A stretch of 64,000 nt of DNA, from positions 868,001 through 932,000 of the forward strand of contig NZ_CP049857.1 in assembly GCF_011299555.1 (NCBI RefSeq), read 5' to 3'. Each line of letters opens with the position of its first letter. Within the stretch, counting starts at the first letter, position 1. This stretch comes from Dysgonomonas sp. HDW5A. Lineage in GTDB: Bacteria > Bacteroidota > Bacteroidia > Bacteroidales > Dysgonomonadaceae. A program made the position numbers and the translations under genes. Shown piece after piece: positions 37,141-45,474 of the stretch. The notes under the pieces were generated by a model. It did not search any database and had not been told where the DNA came from. It saw nothing but the letters and a program-made list of their open reading frames with translations.

Positions 37141-37171
37141 AAAAGAGATTGCCATAAGCAATCTCTTTTTT
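37141..37171. terminator. Bidirectional terminator
   Basis: AAAAGAGATTGC and GCAATCTCTTTT pair around CATAA, with A and T tails serving the hydrolase gene (+) and the bamD operon (-). Confidence 0.9.
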
Positions 37172-37199
37172 GTATATATATATCTGTCGATAACTGATC

Positions 37200-37658
37200 T
37201 TATCTGATTCTATTCAATGACTGAACCAATCGCTCGTCTGCTTTAATTTTAGACAGTGCCAGTACCGTTAATATTAATGATATTGCAGGTAATGCCAAGC
37301 CATATTCAACTTTAGCGAATTTCGCATCCAATACTGCCTGTCCTGTGTATAAGTAAGCGGCAAATGCAGTATAAAAAAGAATAATGAAAACAATCGAAAC
37401 ATAAGACATTTTTATTTGCAGTTTTCGTTTCTTAAACAAGAATATGGAAACAAAACTAAGCAAAGCACTTATAACTGCACAGACAGCTATACCCCAAGAC
37501 GGATATACGAGTGTTATGCCATTCTCAAAAACACCCATGCTTTTAAAAAGATAAAAGCTATCGGATGCTCCAATCAGTACAGCCAGAGGTGTACATACAA
37601 CTACAGCCATAAGAATGGCTGCAATTAATAGATATACGGATTGTATACGTTGTATCAT
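37200..37658 (-). CDS. DUF4293 family membrane protein
   Basis: 152 residues, four membrane helices. MIQRIQSVYLLIAAILMAVV at the start and the overall layout match DUF4293, restricted to Bacteroidota as far as I know. Follows rpoZ directly (stop and start adjacent), third gene of the bamD-rpoZ operon. Function unknown. Confidence 0.85.
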   Translation of the reverse strand: MIQRIQSVYLLIAAILMAVVVCTPLAVLIGASDSFYLFKSMGVFENGITLVYPSWGIAVCAVISALLSFVSIFLFKKRKLQIKMSYVSIVFIILFYTAFAAYLYTGQAVLDAKFAKVEYGLALPAISLILTVLALSKIKADERLVQSLNRIR

Positions 37659-37991
37659 TTAGAAATTGTCTTTGTCCTTATTAGGGTTTCTATAATATAC
37701 TTTTCCTTCAGTATATTCCTGAGCTGCAATTAAAGCTGCTTTCGGCAATTTTTCGTAATATCTCGAAATCTCGATTTGTTCACGGTTTTCAAAAACCTCC
37801 TCTAAGTTATCGCTATAAGAAGCAAACTCCTGAAGCTTTCTGTCCAAATCCTGTTTCATTTCCACAGCTATTTGGTTTGCTCTCTTTCCAATAATTCGTA
37901 CTGTTTCGTAGACATTACCTGTATCAGCAGACAAGCTCATCATATCTCTCGTGATTGTATTGCTTGGTGCATTTGTCTTCTTGTAATCCAT
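37659..37991 (-). CDS. rpoZ: DNA-directed RNA polymerase omega subunit (Rpb6-like)
   Basis: 110 residues. GNVYETVRIIGKRANQIAVE carries the omega/Rpb6 core helix (the IxxKRAxQI pattern); residues 70-100 with LPKAALIAAQEYTEGKVYYR match the divergent omega of Bacteroidota. It stabilises the beta' subunit. Placed between bamD and DUF4293, the usual order in this phylum. Confidence 0.88.
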   Translation of the reverse strand: MDYKKTNAPSNTITRDMMSLSADTGNVYETVRIIGKRANQIAVEMKQDLDRKLQEFASYSDNLEEVFENREQIEISRYYEKLPKAALIAAQEYTEGKVYYRNPNKDKDNF

Positions 37992-38020
37992 AACTTTATT
38001 CGCTATAATGAATGTGATGT

Positions 38021-38884
38021 TTATTTACCTTCTAATTTCTTTTCGTTTTCCAGTTCGTCATCTGTCAGACCTTCGATCTTAAGATCCAACGCCTTCACAG
38101 CCTGCCTGTAGTACCTGTTGGCTTCTCTTTTATACTTCCCTTCGGGAAACATATTCAAGTAGTTATAGTGCTCATCAACCACGTCTCTTAAACGTTCGGC
38201 TGTACGTTCGGCAACACTCTTCCAGGCCAATTCGTGGCGAGATCTCAGAATCAGAATCTGAAATTCTTCGTTATATTGTGAATAGGGATACGTTTTAAGA
38301 GCCTCTCTTGCTGTTACAACACAAGACTCATAATTATTACCCATGTAATTTCCTAAATTATAATACAAACGACATGCCAAAAGTTCTTTCAATGCCAACT
38401 TTTCCTGCATCTCAAATAAATAATCCTGTACCAATTGTACTTTATCACTTTGAGGATATATCTCTAAGAATGTTTGGAATTCCTGCATCGACTTATATGT
38501 ATTAGTCTGATCTAATCTTACATCGGGAATATCCAGATACAATCCGTAAGCTGCATTATACCTTGCCAACTCTGTAAACTCCCCTTTTGGATAAGTCGTA
38601 TAATAAGCTTTAAAATACTGTGTTGCTGTCACATAATCTTTATCATAGAAAAAACTCTGAGCAAGTAAAAACAGAGATTCTTCTGCATGAGCTGTACCTT
38701 TAAAGATCGGAACCAACTCCTCCAACAATGTGGATGCTCTACCGTATTTCTTTTCATCAAAATACTTCTTTGCGTAAGTGTACTTTAATTCATAATCGGT
38801 GCTTTTAAGTATTTTGTTGTATTCGCCACATGAAGTAGCTACCAACAGCGTAAGTACAAATACTAAGAGAATTCTTATTTTCAT
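38021..38884 (-). CDS. bamD: Outer membrane assembly lipoprotein BamD
   Basis: 287 residues. The signal peptide ends LLVATSC (Cys 19). TPR-type helices follow: ELKYTYAKKYFDEKKYGRAS, LLAQSFFYDKDYVTATQYFK, FTELARYNAAYGLYLD. BamD helps BamA insert barrels into the outer membrane. First gene of an operon with rpoZ and DUF4293; a good promoter lies 26 bases upstream. Confidence 0.95.
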   Translation of the reverse strand: MKIRILLVFVLTLLVATSCGEYNKILKSTDYELKYTYAKKYFDEKKYGRASTLLEELVPIFKGTAHAEESLFLLAQSFFYDKDYVTATQYFKAYYTTYPKGEFTELARYNAAYGLYLDIPDVRLDQTNTYKSMQEFQTFLEIYPQSDKVQLVQDYLFEMQEKLALKELLACRLYYNLGNYMGNNYESCVVTAREALKTYPYSQYNEEFQILILRSRHELAWKSVAERTAERLRDVVDEHYNYLNMFPEGKYKREANRYYRQAVKALDLKIEGLTDDELENEKKLEGK

Positions 38885-38909
38885 TAGTTCAGAATGAGAT
38901 TTTGAGTCA

Positions 38910-38940
38910 CAAATTTAAGTAAAGCTTTTAGATTTTGAAA
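38910..38940 (-). promoter_or_regulatory. Promoter of the bamD operon
   Basis: On the - strand TTTC (38937-38940), 19 bases, then TAAATTTG (38910-38917). Confidence 0.6.
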
Positions 38941-39004
38941 ATAAAGTTTTTTTTTTAAGTTATTTTGAGATACTTACCCGCACAGCACATCTCTCAAAAG
39001 AAAT

Positions 39005-40519
39005 TCAACCCCTACTCATATCCAAGAAAATCAACATTTTATCTACATAATCTCTATTATTTGACAATCGGGGAACTTTATTCTGTCCACCTGCTTTTCC
39101 TCTATATTTAAGCCAATTATAGAAACTGTTCTTCGGTAAGACCCGAACAACCGGATCTTTTAGGGATAAATTGTGAGATCGCTTTGCCTCATAATCCGAA
39201 TTCACCTTCTTCAAGGCATTATCCAAAGTTACTCCAAATAAATGAATATCGGCAGGTTCAACATCGAATTCGATCAGCCACTCATGGGCTCCGGCAGAAT
39301 TATCCCCAAAATAAATGGGTGCCGCCGTATACTCAACAATGTGAGCTCCCGTTACCGCACAAGCTTCACTCAATGCACTTTCGGCATTATCGATAATAAC
39401 CTCTTCTCCGAAAGCATTTATAAAATGCTTGGTACGACCTGTTATCTTAAATAAATAGGGTTCGGTAGATGTGAATTCGATAGTATCGCCAATCATATAC
39501 CTCCAAAGTCCACCATTTGTAGTAATAAGTACTGCATAGTTCTGACCAATCTCCACCTCCTCTAAGGTAAGGGTTTCAGGATTCTCGGAATCCCATTCGG
39601 TCATCGGCACAAACTCATAATATATATTATTATCGAGCATTAATAGCATATCCTTTGAATCACCTGAATATTGAGAACCAAAAAATCCTTCTGAAGCATT
39701 ATAGGTTTCCCAATAAACCATCGAATCTTTTTTGATCAATTTTCTGTATTGATCCTCAAATGGAGTAAAGCTAACTCCGCCATGAAAAAACACTTCTAAG
39801 TTGGGCCACAAATCGGTCAATTCCAGACCTGTATCAGAAGTTATTTTCTTCAATAAAACCAATAGCCATGAAGGAACGCCCATAAAAGCTCTTACATCCT
39901 TCTTTATAGCATATTCAGTAAGCTTTTGTAATTTTGTTTCCCAATCGGGAATCAAAGATATACTCTCCGGGGTTCTACTGAACTTTGCCAGAAAATTCAA
40001 ATTTTTAATTAAGATGGCAGAAATATCTCCGGTAAAAATACCGTCTCCGATATTATTCACTTGTTTACTCCCACCCAACACAAGCGTTTTACCTAAGAAA
40101 AACTTAGCTTCGGGATTATTTTTCGCATACAATGCCAGCATTTGTTGCCCGCATTTATAATGACCTTGCGTAAGGGATTCTTGTGTTACAGGAATGTATT
40201 TACTCTTATCATTGGTAGTACCCGAAGACATGGCAAACCACTTAACAGGCTTATTCCACAATACGTTCTGCTGCTTATCAATAAGAATTTTCTCCAGATA
40301 AGGCTTGAGGTCTTCGTAATGAAACACCGGAACCATCTTTCTGAAGTCATCTTTATTCTTGACAGATGAGAAATTGTATTTATCTCCAATAAAGGTATTA
40401 GCACCTGATTGGGTAAGATAGTTAAGTATTTTTTCCTGTGTAAGAAACGGTTTATTAATAAATTGCTCAACCTCTTTGTACTTAAAATCTAGATATTTGT
40501 GTACTATAGATGAGATCAT
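39005..40519 (-). CDS. GH3-family acyl-adenylating protein
   Basis: 504 residues matching the GH3 (auxin-responsive promoter) family over its length: AMSSGTTNDKSKYIPVTQES is the phosphate loop, YNASEGFFGSQ and ITGRTKHFINAFGEEV the adenylate and C-terminal domain contacts. In plants GH3 enzymes adenylate hormone acids and join them to amino acids; bacterial homologues are uncharacterised as far as I know. Its start overlaps the Crp/Fnr gene by 4 bases, so the regulator and enzyme are made together. Confidence 0.88.
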   Translation of the reverse strand: MISSIVHKYLDFKYKEVEQFINKPFLTQEKILNYLTQSGANTFIGDKYNFSSVKNKDDFRKMVPVFHYEDLKPYLEKILIDKQQNVLWNKPVKWFAMSSGTTNDKSKYIPVTQESLTQGHYKCGQQMLALYAKNNPEAKFFLGKTLVLGGSKQVNNIGDGIFTGDISAILIKNLNFLAKFSRTPESISLIPDWETKLQKLTEYAIKKDVRAFMGVPSWLLVLLKKITSDTGLELTDLWPNLEVFFHGGVSFTPFEDQYRKLIKKDSMVYWETYNASEGFFGSQYSGDSKDMLLMLDNNIYYEFVPMTEWDSENPETLTLEEVEIGQNYAVLITTNGGLWRYMIGDTIEFTSTEPYLFKITGRTKHFINAFGEEVIIDNAESALSEACAVTGAHIVEYTAAPIYFGDNSAGAHEWLIEFDVEPADIHLFGVTLDNALKKVNSDYEAKRSHNLSLKDPVVRVLPKNSFYNWLKYRGKAGGQNKVPRLSNNRDYVDKMLIFLDMSRG

Positions 40520-41217
40520 CCGATTTTACTAATTTTTCGCAACCTATCTTCGTCCATTATTTTTATTTTGCGGCCATCCAGTGCAATTATATGCTCATCT
40601 ACAAATGTAGATAAAGTACGGATGGCATTCGAAGTAGTCATATTTGACAGATTTGCCAGATCTTCTCTTGACAAATAAATACTTATAGTAGCACCATCTT
40701 CTTCGAGACCATAGTTCTCAAGAAGAAAGACCAATGATTCGGCCAGCCTTCCACGGATATGTTTTTGAGTCAGACTCACAACCCGTTCGTCGGCAATACC
40801 CAAATCAGTAGATAATTCGGTTATAAAGTACCTAGCCAGTTTGGTGTTTACCATAACCAATTCTTCGATAAGGACCATAGGTATTAGACAAATCGTAGAG
40901 GCTTCGAAAGCCGAAGCATTTGTCACATAAGGTTCCTTAGCGAAGTAAGCACGATACCCAAAATTCTGGACAGGTCGTATCATCCGGATTATTTGGCTAC
41001 GTCCACCAACCCCGTTCTTGAAGATTTTGACTTTCCCTTTCAGGAGACACATCAAATCTTTAGGGATCTCTTCTTCACAATAAATTATTTCATTTTTTTT
41101 GAGGTGGAGAATCTTCGCTGAAGCTTTTACAAGCTCACGTTCATTCTCTTCAAGAAGAGCCCACATACCAGGGATGCTAGCTTCAAAGCTGATTACATCT
41201 CCCTTGTCTTTTATCAT
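40516..41217 (-). CDS. Crp/Fnr family transcriptional regulator
   Basis: 233 residues. Cyclic-nucleotide-type beta-roll at 30-125 (LLKGKVKIFKNGVGGRSQII), dimer helix, and C-terminal winged helix with LAESLVFLLENYG and SREDLANLSNMTTSNAIRTL. No Fnr-type cysteine cluster is seen, so it is unlikely to sense oxygen by an iron-sulfur centre. Two TATATTTG boxes 12 bases apart lie upstream (41256-41263 and 41268-41275, - strand). The ligand is unknown; it may control the GH3 gene. Confidence 0.9.
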   Translation of the reverse strand: MIKDKGDVISFEASIPGMWALLEENERELVKASAKILHLKKNEIIYCEEEIPKDLMCLLKGKVKIFKNGVGGRSQIIRMIRPVQNFGYRAYFAKEPYVTNASAFEASTICLIPMVLIEELVMVNTKLARYFITELSTDLGIADERVVSLTQKHIRGRLAESLVFLLENYGLEEDGATISIYLSREDLANLSNMTTSNAIRTLSTFVDEHIIALDGRKIKIMDEDRLRKISKIG

Positions 41218-41453
41218 ATAACGCCATTTTTACTAAGTACCTAAGATTAAAGTACCAAATATAGGAGCAAATATAAATATTTTTTATTCATTATTTGAGT
41301 TTTTTGTAAGATAAAAGATATGTAGAGCAATTACACAGAGCAATCATCTGCATAGATTAAACGTGTAAGCAGACAAATAATAAATTAATATTCAATAAAT
41401 TAATAATATTAACATCAGAATCAACCAATACTAAAATGAAAATGAGAAATAAA
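41218..41453. other. Divergent gap between the Crp/Fnr gene and tig
   Basis: The Crp/Fnr side holds tandem TATATTTG boxes on the - strand; the middle is AT-rich with no gene or RNA recognised; the tig promoter follows. Confidence 0.5.
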
Positions 41454-41485
41454 TTTGAATATTGGAATAATAAAAACTATTTTTG
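41454..41485 (+). promoter_or_regulatory. Promoter of tig
   Basis: TTTG (41454-41457), 20 bases, then TATTTTTG (41478-41485), a full match to the Bacteroidota consensus, leaving a leader of about 98 bases. Confidence 0.7.
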
Positions 41486-41588
41486 TGCCACTAAAATTTA
41501 TCTTTATTCTGAATTGAAAGCAGTACAGCTGGTATTTAGTAAATCGACTGAATTAATTACATAACAATATATAAAATATAAGCCAAAG

Positions 41589-42959
41589 ATGGATACATCT
41601 CTTATTAAAGTAGATAGCGTAAATGCTATACTTAAGGTAGACGTAAAAAAAGCTGATTATCAAGTAAAAGTCGATGAGGCTATAAAAAACTTTCGTAAGA
41701 AAGCCAACGTACCGGGTTTCCGTCCGGGAACTGTACCTGTAGGTATGGTAAAAAAAATGCACGGAAAATCAATCCTTGCCGAAGAAGTAAATAAATTGGT
41801 TGGTGAGGGTATCTATAACTATATACAAGAAAACAAACTTAATATATTAGGTGAACCTCTTCCAAATGAAGAAAAACAACAACTGGTTGATTTTTCTAAA
41901 GAAGAAGATTTTGAGTTTTTCTTCGATATAGCTCTTGCTCCTGAAGTAAAATTAGCTTTGAGCAAAAAAGACAAAATCAATTATTACAAAATAGCTGTAG
42001 AGCAAGAATTGATCGACAAACAAATAGCTTCATACAAGGCCAACTATGGTAAATATGAAACTCTCGAAGAAGGCGCTAAGCCAACTGACCTTTTGAAAGG
42101 TGAAGTGGTAGAATTAGAAGGTGGAAAACCTAAAGATGGCGGTATCCGTGTAGAGAATGCTGTTTTAATGCCTTCTTATATGAAAGATGAAGAAGAGCAA
42201 GCTAAATTTGCAGATGTAAAGAAAGGTGCAACTATCGTATTCAATCCGGGTAAAGCTTACGACGGAAACGAAACTGAAATAGCATCATTCCTACATATCG
42301 AAAAAGATGCAGTAGAATCTATTGCTGCTGAATTTCAATTCTCGGTAAACGAAATTACTCGTTACAAAGAGGCTGATTTGGATCAAGCTCTATTTGACAA
42401 AGTATTCGGAGAAGGTACTGTGAAAGATGAAGCTGAATTCATTGCTAAAGTAAAAGAAACTCTTCAAACACAATTGGCTCCTGATAGCGATTACAAATTC
42501 TTATTGGATGCACGTGTATTGCTGGAAGAAAAAGCAGGTGATCTTGAATTTCCTGATGCATTCCTAAAAAGATGGTTAATGGCAACAGGAACTGACAGAA
42601 CTGCAGAATCTCTTGAAGCTGATTATCCTCAAATCATCAACGATTTGAAATTCCACTTGATCAAAGAACAATTAGTAAAAGAAAACGATCTTAAAATCGA
42701 AGAAGCTGATGTTCGTAACGTAGCTATCCAAGCAGCACGTGTACAATTTGCTCAATACGGAATGATGGGTATGCCGGAAGATGTTCTTGCAAATTATGCA
42801 AACGAAATGTTGAAGAACAAAGAAACTTCTCGTAACCTGGTTGACAAAGCAATGGAAGAAAAAATTGTTGTATGCTTGAAATCTCTTGTTACATTAAACG
42901 AACAAGAAATGAGTCTTGACGAATTTAAAAAATTCTTCGAAGGAGAAGCTGAAGCTTAA
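41589..42959 (+). CDS. tig: Trigger factor
   Basis: 456 residues. The ribosome-binding domain shows FRKKANVPGFRPGTVPVGMV with the GFRPG loop that docks on L23; a divergent middle (peptidyl-prolyl isomerase position, about 150-250) is only weakly FKBP-like; the C-terminal arm chaperone domain follows. It folds new chains at the exit tunnel. It leads the tig-clpP-clpX set, a common order, though 331 bases separate it from clpP. Confidence 0.95.
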   Translation: MDTSLIKVDSVNAILKVDVKKADYQVKVDEAIKNFRKKANVPGFRPGTVPVGMVKKMHGKSILAEEVNKLVGEGIYNYIQENKLNILGEPLPNEEKQQLVDFSKEEDFEFFFDIALAPEVKLALSKKDKINYYKIAVEQELIDKQIASYKANYGKYETLEEGAKPTDLLKGEVVELEGGKPKDGGIRVENAVLMPSYMKDEEEQAKFADVKKGATIVFNPGKAYDGNETEIASFLHIEKDAVESIAAEFQFSVNEITRYKEADLDQALFDKVFGEGTVKDEAEFIAKVKETLQTQLAPDSDYKFLLDARVLLEEKAGDLEFPDAFLKRWLMATGTDRTAESLEADYPQIINDLKFHLIKEQLVKENDLKIEEADVRNVAIQAARVQFAQYGMMGMPEDVLANYANEMLKNKETSRNLVDKAMEEKIVVCLKSLVTLNEQEMSLDEFKKFFEGEAEA

Positions 42960-43136
42960 TAAAGACCCAAGCTTATAATATTGCAATAAAAAAATAAGGT
43001 CTATACGAAAAGACCTTTGCCTCCAATCTTAAGAAAGACAAAGCTTTTATTTGTTGGTTTCCAATAATTATTTATAACTTTGTTTTAGACTAAGCATCAA
43101 TGGCAAAGGTCTTTTTTATTTACTGAAAGCATAGTG
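42960..43136 (+). other. Gap after tig with AAGGTCT hairpin and half-copies of the repeat
   Basis: AAGGTCT (42996-43002) and AGACCTT (43011-43017) form a 7-base stem with an 8-base loop. Further pieces (AAAGGTCTTTTTTATT near 43105) look like broken copies. No gene was recognised in the 331-base gap to clpP. Confidence 0.5.
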
Positions 43137-43205
43137 CTTAAGACTTTTTATTGCTCCGGATAAGTAATTGATAAGTGTCGGTTATAATTGCAAAATAATA
43201 GATTA
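43137..43205 (+). repeat. Dispersed AAGGTCT repeat, copy C (upstream of clpP)
   Basis: CTTAAGACTTTTTATTGCT, then CCGGATAAGTAATTGATAAG and GTCGGTTATAATTGCAAAAT keep the block order with a decayed palindrome. Orientation relative to the downstream gene is opposite to that at eno or DUF4924. Confidence 0.55.
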
Positions 43206-43290
43206 GACGGTTACTCGTACTTACCATTAAAAGTTAGGCATAGAATTTGCAGTCTCCTAAGTGAATTAATAATTAAAGATATAAACAACT

Positions 43291-43956
43291 ATGAATGATT
43301 TCAGAAAATACGCAACCAAACATATTGGTTTGAACGGATTGGCTCTTGATCAATACATGGATATAACCAGCAGCTATATTTCACCAACCATTATCGAAGA
43401 ACGTCAACTAAATGTTGCACAAATGGATGTGTTCTCTCGTTTAATGATGGACCGTATCATTTTCCTAGGTACAGGTATTGACGATTATACTGCCAACGTT
43501 ATTCAGGCTCAATTACTTTATTTGGACTCTGCCGATTCGGGTAAAGATATTTCAATCTATATCAACTCGCCCGGAGGCTCAGTATATGCCGGATACGGAA
43601 TATATGACACTATGCAATTTATCGGAAGCGATGTGTCTACAATCTGTACAGGTATGGCAGCTTCTATGGCAGCAGTACTTTTGGTTGCAGGACAAAAAGG
43701 CAAGCGTTTCGGATTGAAACACTCACGTGTAATGATACACCAACCGTTGGGTGGTGCTCAGGGTCAAGCCTCTGATATCGAAATCACTGCTCGTGAAATC
43801 GCAAAAGTAAAACAAGAACTATATGCAATTATCGCTGATCACTCAGGACAATCAATCGAAAAGGTTGCTCAGGATTCAGATCGCGACTATTGGATGAACT
43901 CTGCCGAAGCTAAAGACTACGGTATGATCGACGAAATATTAGTTCGTACTAAATAA
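43291..43956 (+). CDS. clpP: ATP-dependent Clp protease proteolytic subunit
   Basis: 221 residues. Catalytic triad: Ser 125 in [11 protein letters not shown], His 150 in VMIHQPLGG and Asp 199 in [26 protein letters not shown] is the substrate strand. It forms the two-ring chamber fed by ClpX, whose gene follows 128 bases later. The N-terminus up to about residue 28 is a longer processing region than in E. coli. Confidence 0.98.
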   Translation: MNDFRKYATKHIGLNGLALDQYMDITSSYISPTIIEERQLNVAQMDVFSRLMMDRIIFLGTGIDDYTANVIQAQLLYLDSADSGKDISIYINSPGGSVYAGYGIYDTMQFIGSDVSTICTGMAASMAAVLLVAGQKGKRFGLKHSRVMIHQPLGGAQGQASDIEITAREIAKVKQELYAIIADHSGQSIEKVAQDSDRDYWMNSAEAKDYGMIDEILVRTK

Positions 43957-43981
43957 TGCAGACACTACTGCCAAGAGCTTA

Positions 43982-44021
43982 ATAATTGGCTGCTTATTAT
44001 ACTTAATAGGCAGTCAATTAT
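43982..44021 (+). terminator. Hairpin between clpP and clpX
   Basis: ATAATTGGCTGC and GCAGTCAATTAT pair with one G-U around a 16-base AT loop, followed by TTTATTTG; may reduce read-through into clpX. Confidence 0.5.
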
Positions 44022-44059
44022 TTATTTGTAGGCAGAGATAACAGATAGATTTCGAAACA

Positions 44060-44075
44060 GGTCTATGACCTAAAA
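44060..44075. repeat. Short AGGTC-N3-GACCT palindrome before clpX
   Basis: AGGTCTATGACCT lies 10 bases before the clpX ATG and resembles the palindromic core of the dispersed repeat without its arm. Confidence 0.4.
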
Positions 44076-44083
44076 TAAAAAAT

Positions 44084-45328
44084 ATGGCAAAAAAAGGGAC
44101 AAACGATTTTTGTAGTTTCTGTGGACGACCAGATAGTGATGTCAATTTATTAATAGCAGGAATATCTGCTCACATATGCGATAAATGTGTGGATCAAGCA
44201 TATCTTATCGTAAAAGATTCATTAAAGTCCGAAAAAGGTATTGAAGACATACTTGACAAAAAGAATCTACCGAATCCAAAACAGATCAAAGAATTCTTAG
44301 ATCAATATATTATCGGACAAGATGATGCAAAACGTTATTTGTCGGTTTCAGTATACAATCACTACAAACGATTACTTCAGGAAGTAGGTGAAGATGATAT
44401 TGAGATCGAAAAGTCAAACATCATCATGGTGGGTCCGACAGGAACAGGTAAAACTCTTTTGGCACGTACTATCGCCAAACTATTACACGTACCATTCGCC
44501 ATTGTTGATGCTACGGTATTAACAGAAGCCGGTTATGTAGGAGAAGATATCGAGAGTATTCTTACCCGCCTTTTGCAAGCTGCCGATTACGATGTAGCTG
44601 CTGCCGAACGTGGTATTGTTTTTATTGACGAAATAGATAAGATTGCCCGTAAAGGAGACAATCCATCTATCACTCGTGATGTAAGTGGCGAAGGTGTACA
44701 ACAAGGTCTTTTGAAATTACTCGAAGGTTCTATTGTAAATGTGCCACCGCAGGGAGGACGTAAACATCCCGATCAAAAAATGATTGCTGTTAACACCAAA
44801 AATATACTATTTGTATGTGGAGGGGCTTTTGACGGTATCGAAAGAAAAATTGCTCAACGTTTGAATACTCGTGTTGTCGGATATTCGGCTGCTTTGAAAA
44901 ATTCGGATATCGACAGAAATGAATTACTGAAATATATAACTCCTCAGGATTTAAAATCTTTCGGATTAATTCCTGAAATTATTGGTCGTCTGCCTATTCT
45001 TACTTATCTGAATGCTTTAGATCATTCGGCTTTGAGAAGAATTTTAACAGAACCTAAAAATTCGATCATCAAACAATATTTGAAGTTATTCACCATGGAT
45101 GATGTGAATCTCACCTTTGATGATGCAGTATACGACTATATAGTAGACAAGGCTGTTGAATATAAACTAGGAGCAAGAGGACTTCGTTCGATAGTAGAAA
45201 CAGTGATGATGGATGCTATGTTTACCATCCCATCTAGCGACGAAAAGAGCTTGCATATCACAAAAGAGTACGCTGTACGGCAATTGGAAAGCTCTAATCT
45301 GGACAGGCTGAAAAATTCTTATGAATAA
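44084..45328 (+). CDS. clpX: ATP-dependent Clp protease ATP-binding subunit ClpX
   Basis: 414 residues. N-terminal zinc finger with Cys 10, 13, 32 and 35; Walker A GPTGTGKT (117-124), Walker B IDEIDK (181-186), pore loop [10 protein letters not shown] and sensor motifs follow. It unfolds tagged proteins and passes them to ClpP. The adaptor-binding zinc domain is intact, so trans-translation substrates tagged through SmpB (gene at 50.4 kb) are probable clients. Confidence 0.98.
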   Translation: MAKKGTNDFCSFCGRPDSDVNLLIAGISAHICDKCVDQAYLIVKDSLKSEKGIEDILDKKNLPNPKQIKEFLDQYIIGQDDAKRYLSVSVYNHYKRLLQEVGEDDIEIEKSNIIMVGPTGTGKTLLARTIAKLLHVPFAIVDATVLTEAGYVGEDIESILTRLLQAADYDVAAAERGIVFIDEIDKIARKGDNPSITRDVSGEGVQQGLLKLLEGSIVNVPPQGGRKHPDQKMIAVNTKNILFVCGGAFDGIERKIAQRLNTRVVGYSAALKNSDIDRNELLKYITPQDLKSFGLIPEIIGRLPILTYLNALDHSALRRILTEPKNSIIKQYLKLFTMDDVNLTFDDAVYDYIVDKAVEYKLGARGLRSIVETVMMDAMFTIPSSDEKSLHITKEYAVRQLESSNLDRLKNSYE

Positions 45329-45474
45329 TTCTCATTTTTCTATTAAAAAAAAATCTTTTTCTATTGTATTTTTGACTTAAGAAGCTATCTTCGTAAGATA
45401 TAATTACATTTTCAAAAATAACTAGTGTAGGTTATGTCTATTTTTGATATTCCATTTATGCGATTTAATTAACT

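Noticed and set aside
45360-45474. Riboswitch-like leader before recQ
   Set aside because: Only a TATTTTTG promoter box and AT-rich DNA are present; no conserved aptamer blocks.
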